DNA of 64,000 nucleotides from Lachnospiraceae bacterium UBA1721 (GTDB lineage: Bacteria > Bacillota > Clostridia > Lachnospirales > Lachnospiraceae). The notes beneath the pieces are model-generated. The model was not told the origin of the DNA and searched no databases. It saw only the letters and a program-made list of their open reading frames with translations. The translations under genes and the position numbers were made by a program. This document shows positions 17,450 to 26,042 of the stretch, piece by piece (the first letter of the stretch is position 1; each line of letters begins with the position of its first letter). Location: assembly GCA_002317155.1 (NCBI GenBank), contig DCIR01000062.1:7460-71459 (forward strand). The letters are read 5' to 3'.

Positions 17450-19186
17450 ATGTACAGAGATTTAACTATTAACCAGATTGGTGAAGACAAAATTGGTCAG
17501 ACCCTCCAGGTTGCAGGATGGGTTGAGAACATCCGTGACCACGGTGGCGTATCATTTATCGACCTTCGTGATATGTATGGAGTACTTCAGGTAGTACTCA
17601 GAGATACCACACTCCTTGACGGAATCAGCAAGGAAATGTGTATTTCTATTACCGGACCTGTTGAGAAGAGAGATGAGGAGACTTACAACCCTAAGATTCC
17701 TACAGGAACCATCGAGCTTGAAGCTAAGAGTATTGAGGTCCTTGGTAAGGTATATCAGCAGCTTCCTTTTGAGATTCAGACCTCTAAGGAAATCCGCGAG
17801 GATGTAAGACTTAAGTATCGTTATCTTGATCTTAGAAACCAGAAGGTTAAGGACAACATTATTTTCAGATCAAAGGTTATCAGCTTCCTTCGTCAGAAGA
17901 TGAGTGAGATGGGATTCCTTGAGATTCAGACTCCTATTCTTTGTGCTTCATCTCCTGAAGGAGCAAGAGACTATATCGTACCCTCAAGAAAGTTCAAGGG
18001 AAAGTTTTATGCACTTCCCCAGGCTCCTCAGCAGTACAAGCAGCTCCTTATGGTTTCCGGATTTGATAAGTATTTCCAGATTGCTCCCTGCTTCCGTGAT
18101 GAGGATGCAAGAGCAGACCGTTCACCCGGAGAGTTCTATCAGCTTGACTTTGAGATGAGCTTTGCTACCCAGGAGGATGTATTTAAGGTTGGTGAGGAAG
18201 TTCTCTCAGCTACATTTGCTAAGTTTGCACCTGAGGGAGCACAGGTTACTCAGGCTCCTTATCCTATTATCAGCTACAAGCAGGCAATGCTTGAGTTTGG
18301 TTCAGATAAGCCTGACCTCAGAAACCCTCTCAGAATTATAGATGTTACTGATTTCTTCCAGAAGTGTACCTTTAAGCCTTTCGTTGGCCGTACCGTACGT
18401 GCAATTAAGATTGCCGGACATCAGTCAAAGGGCTTCCATGAGAAGATGCTTAAGTTTGCCCAGGAACTTGGTATGGGTGGACTCGGATATCTCGAGGTAC
18501 AGGAAGATATGTCTTACAAGGGACCTATCGATAAGTTTATTCCTGATGAGATGAAGGATGAACTCATTAAGCTTGCAGGTCTTGAGAAGGAAGATACTAT
18601 TTTCTTTATCGCAGATAAGGAAGAGAGAGCTAACTACTATGCAGGTCACATCAGAAACGAGCTCGGTGCCAGACTTGACCTCATCGAGAAGAATGCATAT
18701 CGTTTCTGCTATGTAAATGATTTCCCTATGTTTGAGCTTGATCCTGATACTAAGCAGGTTGGATTTACACACAATCCTTTCTCTATGCCTCAGGGTGGAC
18801 TTGATGCACTTAACAACCAGGATCCTCTTACAATTCTTGCATATCAGTACGACATTGTATGTAACGGTGTAGAGCTTTCATCAGGTGCAGTTCGTAACCA
18901 CGACATCGAAATCATGAAGAAAGCATTTGCTATTGCAGGCTACGATGAGGAGACTCTTAAGGCTAAGTTCGGAGCTCTCTATCAGGCATTCCAGTTTGGT
19001 GCACCTCCGCACGCAGGAATGGCACCCGGTGTCGATCGTATGATTATGCTCCTTAGAAATGAGGAGAATATCCGTGAGGTAATCGCATATCCTATGAACG
19101 GAAATGCACAGGATCTTATGTGTGGTGCTCCCGGTGAGGTAACCGAGCAGCAGCTTCGTGAAGTACACATCAAGGTTCGTGATTGA
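17450..19186 (+). CDS. aspS: aspartyl-tRNA synthetase
   Basis: A 578-residue class II synthetase of bacterial length and layout: N-terminal anticodon-binding OB fold (residues about 1-105), catalytic core with motif 2 in FRDEDARADRSPGEF, the inserted GAD-type domain in the middle (about 285-420), and motif 3 in PGVDRMIMLL near the C-terminus. It charges tRNA-Asp; because it sits with gatCAB under a T-box that seems to read Asn codons, I infer it is non-discriminating and also mischarges tRNA-Asn for transamidation. First gene of the operon; GAAAGG precedes the ATG. Confidence 0.95.
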   Translation: MYRDLTINQIGEDKIGQTLQVAGWVENIRDHGGVSFIDLRDMYGVLQVVLRDTTLLDGISKEMCISITGPVEKRDEETYNPKIPTGTIELEAKSIEVLGKVYQQLPFEIQTSKEIREDVRLKYRYLDLRNQKVKDNIIFRSKVISFLRQKMSEMGFLEIQTPILCASSPEGARDYIVPSRKFKGKFYALPQAPQQYKQLLMVSGFDKYFQIAPCFRDEDARADRSPGEFYQLDFEMSFATQEDVFKVGEEVLSATFAKFAPEGAQVTQAPYPIISYKQAMLEFGSDKPDLRNPLRIIDVTDFFQKCTFKPFVGRTVRAIKIAGHQSKGFHEKMLKFAQELGMGGLGYLEVQEDMSYKGPIDKFIPDEMKDELIKLAGLEKEDTIFFIADKEERANYYAGHIRNELGARLDLIEKNAYRFCYVNDFPMFELDPDTKQVGFTHNPFSMPQGGLDALNNQDPLTILAYQYDIVCNGVELSSGAVRNHDIEIMKKAFAIAGYDEETLKAKFGALYQAFQFGAPPHAGMAPGVDRMIMLLRNEENIREVIAYPMNGNAQDLMCGAPGEVTEQQLREVHIKVRD

Positions 19187-19210
19187 TAATTTTGTATTGT
19201 AATGTTAATT

Positions 19211-19259
19211 CCTTGGAACAGGTTTGGTTTATGCAAATCTGTTCTGGGGATAACTTTTT
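19211..19259 (+). terminator. possible internal attenuator between aspS and gatC
   Basis: Inverted repeat 19211-19225 with 19235-19249 (15 pairs, several G-U) with a 9-base loop, then five Ts (19255-19259). It might lower gatCAB expression relative to aspS, or only stabilise the mRNA. Confidence 0.4.
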
Positions 19260-19277
19260 ATTATGAAAGGATTTGCC

Positions 19278-19571
19278 ATGGCAAACGTAATCAGTGATGA
19301 GACAATTGACTATGTAGGCATCCTTGCTAAGCTCGACCTCAATGTAGAGGAGAAGGAGCAGGCTAAGAAGGATCTTGCAGAAATGCTTGATTACATCGAT
19401 GAACTCGGAGAGCTTGATACAACAGGCGTAGAGCCTATGTCACATGTTTTCCCTGTTCACAACGTATTCCGTGAGGACGTTGTTGTAAACGGTGATGATA
19501 GCGAAAATATTCTTAAAAATGCACCGGGCGAGAAGGACAATATGTTCCTTGTTCCTAAGACATTTGATTAA
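19278..19571 (+). CDS. gatC: Asp-tRNA(Asn)/Glu-tRNA(Gln) amidotransferase subunit C
   Basis: A 97-residue linker subunit of the GatCAB amidotransferase. It begins [19 protein letters not shown] and includes the typical [19 protein letters not shown] and the [14 protein letters not shown] region that wraps between GatA and GatB. The start at 19278 is preferred to the ATG at 19263 because GAAAGGA lies 7 bases upstream of it. It stabilises the complex and helps shuttle ammonia. The gap to gatA is 15 bases. Confidence 0.92.
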   Translation: MANVISDETIDYVGILAKLDLNVEEKEQAKKDLAEMLDYIDELGELDTTGVEPMSHVFPVHNVFREDVVVNGDDSENILKNAPGEKDNMFLVPKTFD

Positions 19572-19586
19572 GGAGGGGTGAAGAGA

Positions 19587-21032
19587 ATGAGTGATATTTT
19601 ATCCCTTACAGCAGTTGAGCTGGGAAAGGCTATTAAGGCCGGAACTTATACTGCAGTAGATGCAATGAAGGCAGTAATCGAGCAGATTGAAAAATGCGAG
19701 GAAACTGTACATGCATATGTAACAATTGATAAAGAGGCTGCTCTTGCCAAGGCAGCTGAGGCTCAGAAGAAGATCGAGGCCGGCGAGCTTACAGGACCAC
19801 TTGCAGGTGTACCTGTAGCAATTAAGGACAACATGTGTACAGAGGGTATGCTTACTACCTGTTCATCAAAGATTCTCAGTAATTTCGTACCTACTTTTTC
19901 TTCAGAGGCAGTTATAAATCTTGAGAAGGCAGGCGCTGTAGTTATTGGTAAGACTAACATGGATGAGTTTGCAATGGGTTCAACCACTGAGACCTCATAC
20001 TATGGTGTTACCAGAAACCCCAGGAATCCCGAACATGTTCCCGGCGGATCATCAGGTGGTTCTGCGGCAGCTGTAGCAGCACAGGAGTGCTTCTTCGCAC
20101 TTGGTTCAGATACAGGCGGATCTATCAGACAGCCCGCTTCATACTGTGGTGTGGTAGGACTTAAGCCTACTTATGGTACTGTATCAAGATATGGACTTAT
20201 TGCTTACGGATCATCTCTTGACCAGATCGGACCTCTTTGCAAGGATGTTACCGACTGCGCTACTATTTTAGAGACTATTGCTTCTCATGATCCTAAGGAC
20301 TCTACTTCTATGAAGAGAGAGGATACTGATTTTACATCAGCTCTTGTAAAGGATGTAAAGGGTATGAAGATAGGTATTCCTAAGTCATACTTTGGAGAAG
20401 GTCTTCAGGAGGATGTTAAGGAAGCTGTTCTTGCTGTTGCTGAGAAACTCAAGGAGCTTGGAGCCGAGGTAGAGGAATTTGATCTTGATCATGTAAAGTA
20501 TGCAATTCCTACCTACTATACTATTGCTGATGCGGAGGCAAGCTCAAACCTTGAAAGATTTGACGGCGTTAAGTACGGCTATCGTGCAGAGGATGCAGAT
20601 GAGCTCCACCGCATGTATAAGAAGACTCGTTCAGAGGGCTTTGGACCTGAGGTTAAGCGTAGAATTATGCTTGGAAGCTTTGTACTTTCATCAGGTTATT
20701 ATGACGCTTATTATCTGAAGGCACTTCGTGTAAAGGCACTTATCAAGAAGGCTTTTGATGATGCTTTTGCTAAATATGATATTATTCTTGGACCTGTTGC
20801 TCCTACAACAGCACCCAAGCTTGGATGCAGTCTTTCAAATCCTATGCAGATGTATTTGGGAGACATCTATACAATTTCTGTTAACCTTGCAGGACTTCCC
20901 GGAATCAGTGTTCCCTGCGGAACCGATAAAAACGGACTTCCCATTGGTGTACAGATGATTGGTGATTGCTTCGCAGAGAAAAAACTTATCCGCGCTGCAT
21001 ACACCTATGAACAGGCAGCAAAGGAGGTATAG
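19587..21032 (+). CDS. gatA: amidotransferase subunit A (glutaminase)
   Basis: A 481-residue amidase-signature enzyme that releases ammonia from glutamine for the GatB active site. The Lys / cis-Ser / Ser triad is visible: AIKDN (Lys80), PGGSSGGSAAA (cis-Ser about 155) and GSDTGGSIRQP (Ser179). The ATG at 19587 is chosen over a GTG at 19578 because the AGGAGGGG ribosome site overlaps the GTG. It is separated from gatB by only two bases, implying translational coupling. Confidence 0.95.
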   Translation: MSDILSLTAVELGKAIKAGTYTAVDAMKAVIEQIEKCEETVHAYVTIDKEAALAKAAEAQKKIEAGELTGPLAGVPVAIKDNMCTEGMLTTCSSKILSNFVPTFSSEAVINLEKAGAVVIGKTNMDEFAMGSTTETSYYGVTRNPRNPEHVPGGSSGGSAAAVAAQECFFALGSDTGGSIRQPASYCGVVGLKPTYGTVSRYGLIAYGSSLDQIGPLCKDVTDCATILETIASHDPKDSTSMKREDTDFTSALVKDVKGMKIGIPKSYFGEGLQEDVKEAVLAVAEKLKELGAEVEEFDLDHVKYAIPTYYTIADAEASSNLERFDGVKYGYRAEDADELHRMYKKTRSEGFGPEVKRRIMLGSFVLSSGYYDAYYLKALRVKALIKKAFDDAFAKYDIILGPVAPTTAPKLGCSLSNPMQMYLGDIYTISVNLAGLPGISVPCGTDKNGLPIGVQMIGDCFAEKKLIRAAYTYEQAAKEV

Positions 21033-21034
21033 TA

Positions 21035-22477
21035 ATGGCTAAAGAATACGAAACAGTCATTGGTCTTGAGGTTCATGTAGAGCTTGCAACCAAGACAAAG
21101 ATATTCTGCGGATGCTCTACTGCATTCGGAGGAGCTCCCAATACTCATACCTGCCCTGTTTGTACAGGTATGCCCGGTTCACTTCCTGTTCTCAACAAGC
21201 AGGTTGTTGAATATGCAATGGCAGTAGGTCTTGCAACCAATTGTGATATTACTCAGAACTGCAAGTTTGACAGAAAGAATTATTTCTATCCTGACAACCC
21301 GCAGAACTATCAGATATCTCAGCTTTATCTTCCTATTTGCAGAAATGGTCATGTTGATATTGAGACCGAGAGCGGAGTTAAAAAGGCTGTAAGAATTCAC
21401 GAGATTCATATGGAGGAAGATGCAGGTAAGCTTGTTCACGATGAGTGGGAAGATGCTTCGCTTGTAGACTATAACCGTAGTGGTGTTCCTCTTATCGAGA
21501 TCGTGTCAGAGCCTGATATGAGAAGTGCAGAAGAGGTAATTGCTTATCTCGAAAAGCTTCGCCAGACTATCCAGTATCTCGGTGCTTCTGACTGTAAGCT
21601 TCAGGAAGGCTCAATGAGAGCCGATGTTAATCTCTCTGTAAGAGAGGTCGGCGCAGAGAAGTTTGGTACCAGAACTGAGATGAAGAACCTCAATTCTTTC
21701 CGTGCAATTCAGCATGCTATTGAGGGTGAGAAGAATCGTCAGATTGATCTTATCGAAGCAGGTAAGGAAGTAGTTCAGGAGACTCGCCGTTGGGATGATA
21801 ATAAGGCTGAGTCATATCCTATGCGTTCTAAGGAGGATGCTCAAGATTACAGATACTTCCCTGATCCGGACCTTGTACCTATTCACATCAGTGATGAGTG
21901 GATTGAGAGAGTCAAGGCTGCTCAGCCTGAGATGGCACCTGAGAAGAAGGTACGTTATAAGGAGGAGTTTGATCTTCCTGATTACGATATCGGAATTATC
22001 ACAGGAACCAAGCAGATGGCAGATATCTTCGAAGAGACCACAGCAATCTGCGGTAATCCCAAGAAGGTTTCTAACTGGCTTATGGGCGAGACTCTTCGCC
22101 TTATGAAGGAGACCGGAACAGATCCCGAGGATCTTTCATTCAGCCCCAAGCATCTTGCTGATCTTATTGCAATGGTTGATAAGAAGGAAATCAATTCTTC
22201 TGTAGCTAAGGAAGTATTTGAGAAGATTTTTGCAGAGGATATCGATCCTGTTGCTTATGTCGATGAAAAGGGCTTGAAGACAGTAAATGATGAAGGCGCT
22301 CTTCGTAAGACTATCGAAGAAATCGTAGCTGCTAACCCTCAGTCTGTAGCAGACTATAAGGGTGGTAAGGAAAAGGCAATCGGTTTCCTTGTAGGACAGA
22401 CAATGAAGGCAATGAAGGGCAAGGCAGATCCCGGAAGCGTTAACGAAATTCTCAGGGAAGTGCTTGCTCAGCAATAA
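21035..22477 (+). CDS. gatB: amidotransferase subunit B
   Basis: A 480-residue subunit that phosphorylates and amidates Asp-tRNA(Asn) or Glu-tRNA(Gln). The opening YETVIGLEVHVEL, the zinc-site cysteines (CGCS, then CPVC in HTCPVCTGMPGSLP), and KFDRKNYFYPDNPQNYQIS are diagnostic of GatB; the C-terminal YqeY-like tail (about 330-478) binds tRNA. Last gene of the aspS-gatCAB operon, closed by a strong terminator. AAAGGAGG precedes the ATG. Confidence 0.95.
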   Translation: MAKEYETVIGLEVHVELATKTKIFCGCSTAFGGAPNTHTCPVCTGMPGSLPVLNKQVVEYAMAVGLATNCDITQNCKFDRKNYFYPDNPQNYQISQLYLPICRNGHVDIETESGVKKAVRIHEIHMEEDAGKLVHDEWEDASLVDYNRSGVPLIEIVSEPDMRSAEEVIAYLEKLRQTIQYLGASDCKLQEGSMRADVNLSVREVGAEKFGTRTEMKNLNSFRAIQHAIEGEKNRQIDLIEAGKEVVQETRRWDDNKAESYPMRSKEDAQDYRYFPDPDLVPIHISDEWIERVKAAQPEMAPEKKVRYKEEFDLPDYDIGIITGTKQMADIFEETTAICGNPKKVSNWLMGETLRLMKETGTDPEDLSFSPKHLADLIAMVDKKEINSSVAKEVFEKIFAEDIDPVAYVDEKGLKTVNDEGALRKTIEEIVAANPQSVADYKGGKEKAIGFLVGQTMKAMKGKADPGSVNEILREVLAQQ

Positions 22478-22502
22478 AAAATGAATAAAGAATAGATAAT
22501 AA

Positions 22503-22544
22503 CAAAGCGGGGCTGTGAAAAATTTCATAGCCCCGCTTTGTTTG
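22503..22544 (+). terminator. intrinsic terminator of aspS-gatCAB
   Basis: An 18-bp stem (22503-22520 with 22523-22540; one G-U pair) containing GCGGGGCT / AGCCCCGC, followed by a short TTTG tail. Confidence 0.8.
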
Positions 22545-22550
22545 AACAAG

Positions 22551-22579
22551 TTGTTGACTAAGTCTTTTTTTTTTATAAT
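22551..22579 (+). promoter_or_regulatory. promoter for the zinc-ribbon lipoprotein gene
   Basis: A perfect -10 TATAAT (22574-22579) with a weak -35 TTGTTG (22551-22556) 17 bases upstream. A better-looking TTGACT sits at 22554 but would leave only 14 bases. The leader to the ATG is about 70 bases. Confidence 0.5.
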
Positions 22580-22656
22580 ATTTATGCTTTTTTTGAAGAT
22601 AACTCAATTAATAAGAGAAATCTTTAATAATCATATTTTGGAGGTAACAAAAAAGG

Positions 22657-23697
22657 ATGAAAAAATTAGGTCTTATACTTGCAGTTGTAGGATCCACATT
22701 ATTGTTAACAGCTTGCGGTAAAGGAAATGGTGCAAACCTTAATGTAGGTTCTAACACATTTTACTGTGATTTCTGTGGTGAAGAAAAAACTGGTAAGAAG
22801 TATGTATCAAATGAACTTGGTGAAGATTTAGTAATGTGTCAGGATTGTAAGAATGATTTTAATAGTGATGGAGAACCAAGTTCAAATAATAGCAACGTTG
22901 ATGATAACGCTGGAACAGAAGAATTAAATATTGAGGTTCTTCCTGAAATTGCAAATGGTGGAATTAACGATCTTAAACTTCAGATTTGTGACGTTATTGT
23001 TAGATTTGATGGCACTATGACAGAGTCCGAAGTAAAAGCAGCATTAGATAGTTCAGAATATGATCTTCAGTTTGAAGAAGGTTGGAGTGGTGATTATCCA
23101 ACAATTCAGGATGTTTATCTTAATGGACAAAAGATTGTTAGATTTAACTGGAATTATGTAAATACTAACAATTTTGAGGATCAGTCTATGTCAGACAATG
23201 TATTGATAAATGTAGAAGTATACAATGATACTGTTTGCTTCACATCAGCATTGGTATATGAAGAAGATTTTACTGGAAAAACTAGAGATGATGTAATTTC
23301 ATTTTTGAATCAAAATGGTTTTGTTGAAGCAGAAAATAGTTGGGAAGCTATATTAAAATATGATTCTGGTTGTTTGTATGCAAATTCAGATAACGTTGAT
23401 ACTTTAAATAATACTTCTATTTATGTAGATGATGGTACTAAATCAATTACTTTGTATTCATATATTCCAATTAACGACAAAGTGGCTATTGAAGAAACAA
23501 AAAATCATAAATCAATCAATGGAATTCAAAATTTTGCCTGGAGAAAAATGACTTTCTATTTTAATCCTGATGGAACTTTTAATGGTTTTATTGAAGGAAA
23601 TCCAGCAACAGCAAAAATTTACATGGAAAAACCAAGTGCATTTGGAAATTCGTTTAAAGTTGGATGCATTATTCAGACTATTTTATTTGAAGAATAA
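22657..23697 (+). CDS. lipoprotein with an N-terminal zinc-ribbon-like four-cysteine knuckle
   Basis: A 346-residue predicted lipoprotein. The signal peptide ends in LLTAC (Cys20). Just after the tether comes FYCDFCGEE with a second pair VMCQDC (Cys37, Cys40, Cys61, Cys64), a treble-clef/zinc-ribbon spacing that is normally cytoplasmic and unusual on a surface lipoprotein. The remaining 270 residues are acidic, Asn-rich and beta-rich, with no family I recognise. Codon use is more AT-biased (many AAT, TTA, GAA, ATT) than in the flanking operons, which could mean recent acquisition. It stands alone between two terminators. Function unknown; metal storage or redox sensing is only a guess. Confidence 0.7.
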   Translation: MKKLGLILAVVGSTLLLTACGKGNGANLNVGSNTFYCDFCGEEKTGKKYVSNELGEDLVMCQDCKNDFNSDGEPSSNNSNVDDNAGTEELNIEVLPEIANGGINDLKLQICDVIVRFDGTMTESEVKAALDSSEYDLQFEEGWSGDYPTIQDVYLNGQKIVRFNWNYVNTNNFEDQSMSDNVLINVEVYNDTVCFTSALVYEEDFTGKTRDDVISFLNQNGFVEAENSWEAILKYDSGCLYANSDNVDTLNNTSIYVDDGTKSITLYSYIPINDKVAIEETKNHKSINGIQNFAWRKMTFYFNPDGTFNGFIEGNPATAKIYMEKPSAFGNSFKVGCIIQTILFEE

Positions 23698-23715
23698 AAA
23701 TAAGATGTTTCTTAG

Positions 23716-23747
23716 AAGGGCGTGTGAAAATTTCACACGCCCTTTTT
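23716..23747 (+). terminator. intrinsic terminator between convergent genes
   Basis: Stem AAGGGCGTGTGA with TCACACGCCCTT, small loop, followed by five Ts on the + strand. It ends the lipoprotein transcript just before the stop of the convergent - strand gene and may slow transcription from that side too. Confidence 0.8.
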
Positions 23748-23749
23748 GT

Positions 23750-24616
23750 TTATTCAGATGCTGAATTACTTTCTGCATTTGAGGTCTGACCGGCGACATC
23801 ATCAATCAGCTGAATCAATAAATCATGAGTAAGCTCGGGATTTGTGCCGTTGGCCATTACACCGATTACAATATTGTCTTCTTTATATTCGGGGATGAAT
23901 CCGTAGCAGGCAATCAGCTGTGAGTTATCACCTGCAATAAGTCCATATGCTACAGGCTCTTCCATAGCTTCGAGGTCATATGGATCAGGATACATTTCAG
24001 TGAAATTATAGTCTCTTTCATCAGTGGCTTTTTTATATCTTTTTCTAACTGCATCATCTATATAGTAGAAGTAGTCGCTGTATTTTTCTAATTCTTCATC
24101 AGTCAGTACTTCGCTGAGAGGAAGATAGAAGCTTCCGTATGCATATTCGTCAAACCAGTTTTCGGTGCTGACAATCATATCGACCTGAGCAGCGGCAATG
24201 TAAACAGAAAGAGTCTGTCGGGCATTTGCTGAATTGTAGGTTGAGACATGTTCCTCATATCCTTCGGGAACAGGATTCGCTTTGGTATGAGCTATAGATG
24301 TAAAGTTCATTTTTACATCACTATCAAGATTGATATTGTTCTTTTTTGGGTCGAGCTCATGATTTAAGAGAAAAGGTTCCTTGATATTACTGTTGACGTC
24401 TGAACCGGCAACCTCTACTGCATTAATCATTGCAACATACAGAACTTCTTTTTTTCTGGTAGCTATAGAGTGTATGGTCATTGATGCTGCAATAATTATA
24501 AAAACACCGCCAATAACCCACCATTTATAGTATTCCCAAAAGTATTCTAAGCGCTTTTGAAATGACGCATTCTTAATCGTTTCGCGCTCTTCTTTGAATT
24601 CATCCATTAAAGCCAT
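23750..24616 (-). CDS. single-pass membrane protein with extracytoplasmic domain, unknown
   Basis: A 288-residue protein on the minus strand. Residues 1-33 are cytoplasmic and charged, a membrane helix covers about 34-52 (WWVIGGVFIIIAAS), and the rest is a soluble, acidic outside domain with a low-complexity Ser/Glu/Asn tail. I recognise no enzyme motif. The N-terminal arrangement (FWEYYKWWVIGG before a single helix) recurs in Lachnospiraceae hypothetical proteins. The start has AGGAGA 8 bases upstream on the minus strand. It is one of only two - strand genes here. Function unknown. Confidence 0.7.
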   Translation of the reverse strand: MALMDEFKEERETIKNASFQKRLEYFWEYYKWWVIGGVFIIIAASMTIHSIATRKKEVLYVAMINAVEVAGSDVNSNIKEPFLLNHELDPKKNNINLDSDVKMNFTSIAHTKANPVPEGYEEHVSTYNSANARQTLSVYIAAAQVDMIVSTENWFDEYAYGSFYLPLSEVLTDEELEKYSDYFYYIDDAVRKRYKKATDERDYNFTEMYPDPYDLEAMEEPVAYGLIAGDNSQLIACYGFIPEYKEDNIVIGVMANGTNPELTHDLLIQLIDDVAGQTSNAESNSASE

Positions 24617-24726
24617 GGTACTGTCTCCTGATACGTTTCTGTTAAAACAGTTTAGTTTTCTTTGTTCATAAAGTCAATTAAATGAATATAAAATCGCAGA
24701 AATAGAGTAAATGTGGGTTAGTTTAC

Positions 24727-24755
24727 TTGCATTTATTAAAAAAGAAACTTAAAAT
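24727..24755 (+). promoter_or_regulatory. promoter for the TrpXYZ-like operon
   Basis: TTGCAT (24727-24732), 17-base spacer, TAAAAT (24750-24755). It lies about 45 bases before the lipoprotein start codon. Confidence 0.45.
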
Positions 24756-24799
24756 ATCTGTGTGCATTTTAATAATTAATGGCACGGAGGAGAAAAATT

Positions 24800-25900
24800 A
24801 TGAAAAAAAGTTTTATGAAGAAGCTCATGGCTGTTGGAATGAGCGCTATCATGATGCTCGCAATTGCCGGATGCGGTGAAGAGCCTAATGATGGAAACAA
24901 CACAACAGACACAAATGTAACTACCGACAATGGATCAGCAGATGATAACAATGCAAGCACTACCGTTCCTGAGATTGATTCATCAAATGTAGTTGCAGGC
25001 GCTACATACAATGTAGCTATTGTTAAGCAGCTTGACCATGCATCACTTGATGAGATTGCTAATGCTATTGCAGCAGAGCTTGATTCAATTGCAGCAGCTC
25101 AGGATGTAACTATTACTTACACTATTTATTCAGGACAGAATGATCAGTCTACTCTTAAGCAGATTACCGATCAGGCAATCGCTGATGGTGTAGATGCAAT
25201 TATTCCTATCGCTACTCTTGCAGCTCAGGTTGCAGCAGTATCAGCAGAAGATTCAGCTACTCCTGTTGTATATGCAGCTATTTCTGATCCTACAGCAGCA
25301 GAGCTTACCGGAATCGATTATGTTACCGGTACCAGCGATGGACTTAATACCAACTTCATCATGGATATGATGTTTGCTCAGAATCCTGATATTGCTAAGG
25401 TTGGTCTTCTTTATTCTCTTTCAGAGGTAAACTCAGCTACTCCTATTGCAGAAGCTAAGGCTTATCTTGATAACAAGGGAATTGAGTATGTTGAAGCAAC
25501 TGCAAATACTAACGATGAAGTAGTAGCTGCAGCTTCTACACTTATTGCTAACGATGTTGATGTTATCTTCACTCCTACCGATAACGTAATCATGGCAGCA
25601 GAGCTTGCTATTTATGAGGATCTTGCAAATGCAGGAATTCTTCACTATGCAGGTGCTGACTCATTCGTTCGTAACGGTGCATTTGCTACCTGTGGTGTTA
25701 ACTACACCGATCTTGGAACCAAGACCGCTGATCTTGCATTCCAGGCAATCACTTCAGGAATGAATGATATGGCAGATTACTATCTCATGGATGGTGGTAT
25801 CATTACCGTTAACACTGAGACTGCTCTTGCAGCAGATGCTGATTATTCAGTATTCGCAGGAATGGGCGAAGTAGTAGAAGTACTTACCAGCGAAGAGTAA
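24800..25900 (+). CDS. ABC transporter substrate-binding lipoprotein (TrpX-like, ABC_sub_bind family)
   Basis: A 366-residue lipoprotein with lipobox IAGC (Cys25) and an acidic Asn/Thr/Asp tether to about residue 60. The mature domain (YNVAIVKQLDHASLDEIANA, then DQAIADGVDAIIPIAT and TPVVYAAISDP) matches the ABC_sub_bind family that includes the streptococcal tryptophan receptor TrpX. The start at 24800 is chosen because GGAGGA precedes it; the ATG at 24779 lacks a ribosome site. Permease and ATPase genes follow, then a LacI-type regulator. The ligand (aromatic amino acid, nucleoside or sugar) cannot be fixed from sequence. Confidence 0.85.
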   Translation: MKKSFMKKLMAVGMSAIMMLAIAGCGEEPNDGNNTTDTNVTTDNGSADDNNASTTVPEIDSSNVVAGATYNVAIVKQLDHASLDEIANAIAAELDSIAAAQDVTITYTIYSGQNDQSTLKQITDQAIADGVDAIIPIATLAAQVAAVSAEDSATPVVYAAISDPTAAELTGIDYVTGTSDGLNTNFIMDMMFAQNPDIAKVGLLYSLSEVNSATPIAEAKAYLDNKGIEYVEATANTNDEVVAAASTLIANDVDVIFTPTDNVIMAAELAIYEDLANAGILHYAGADSFVRNGAFATCGVNYTDLGTKTADLAFQAITSGMNDMADYYLMDGGIITVNTETALAADADYSVFAGMGEVVEVLTSEE

Positions 25901-25962
25901 TTGCTGGATGGCCATTGTCACTGAATAGAAGTGGATGATGGCAGATTTATTTTGCAAGTTTT

Positions 25963-25990
25963 CGGGGCAGCTTGCCTGCCCCGATTTTTA
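25963..25990 (+). terminator. intercistronic (partial) terminator after the receptor gene
   Basis: Stem CGGGGCAG with CTGCCCCG, loop CTTGC, then ATTTTTA. Placed between receptor and permease, it probably lets only some transcripts continue, keeping the receptor in excess. Confidence 0.75.
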
Positions 25991-26000
25991 GGGGATTATA

Positions 26001-26014
26001 GAAAACGTTTTACA
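26001..26014. promoter_or_regulatory. LacI-family operator candidate
   Basis: GAAAACGTTTTACA contains the perfect 10-base palindrome AAAACGTTTT. It lies between the partial terminator and the permease gene; the LacI-type regulator at the end of this operon is the obvious candidate binder. Confidence 0.4.
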
Positions 26015-26042
26015 TGTATTTGTGTATTTGGAGGTATGAGCT

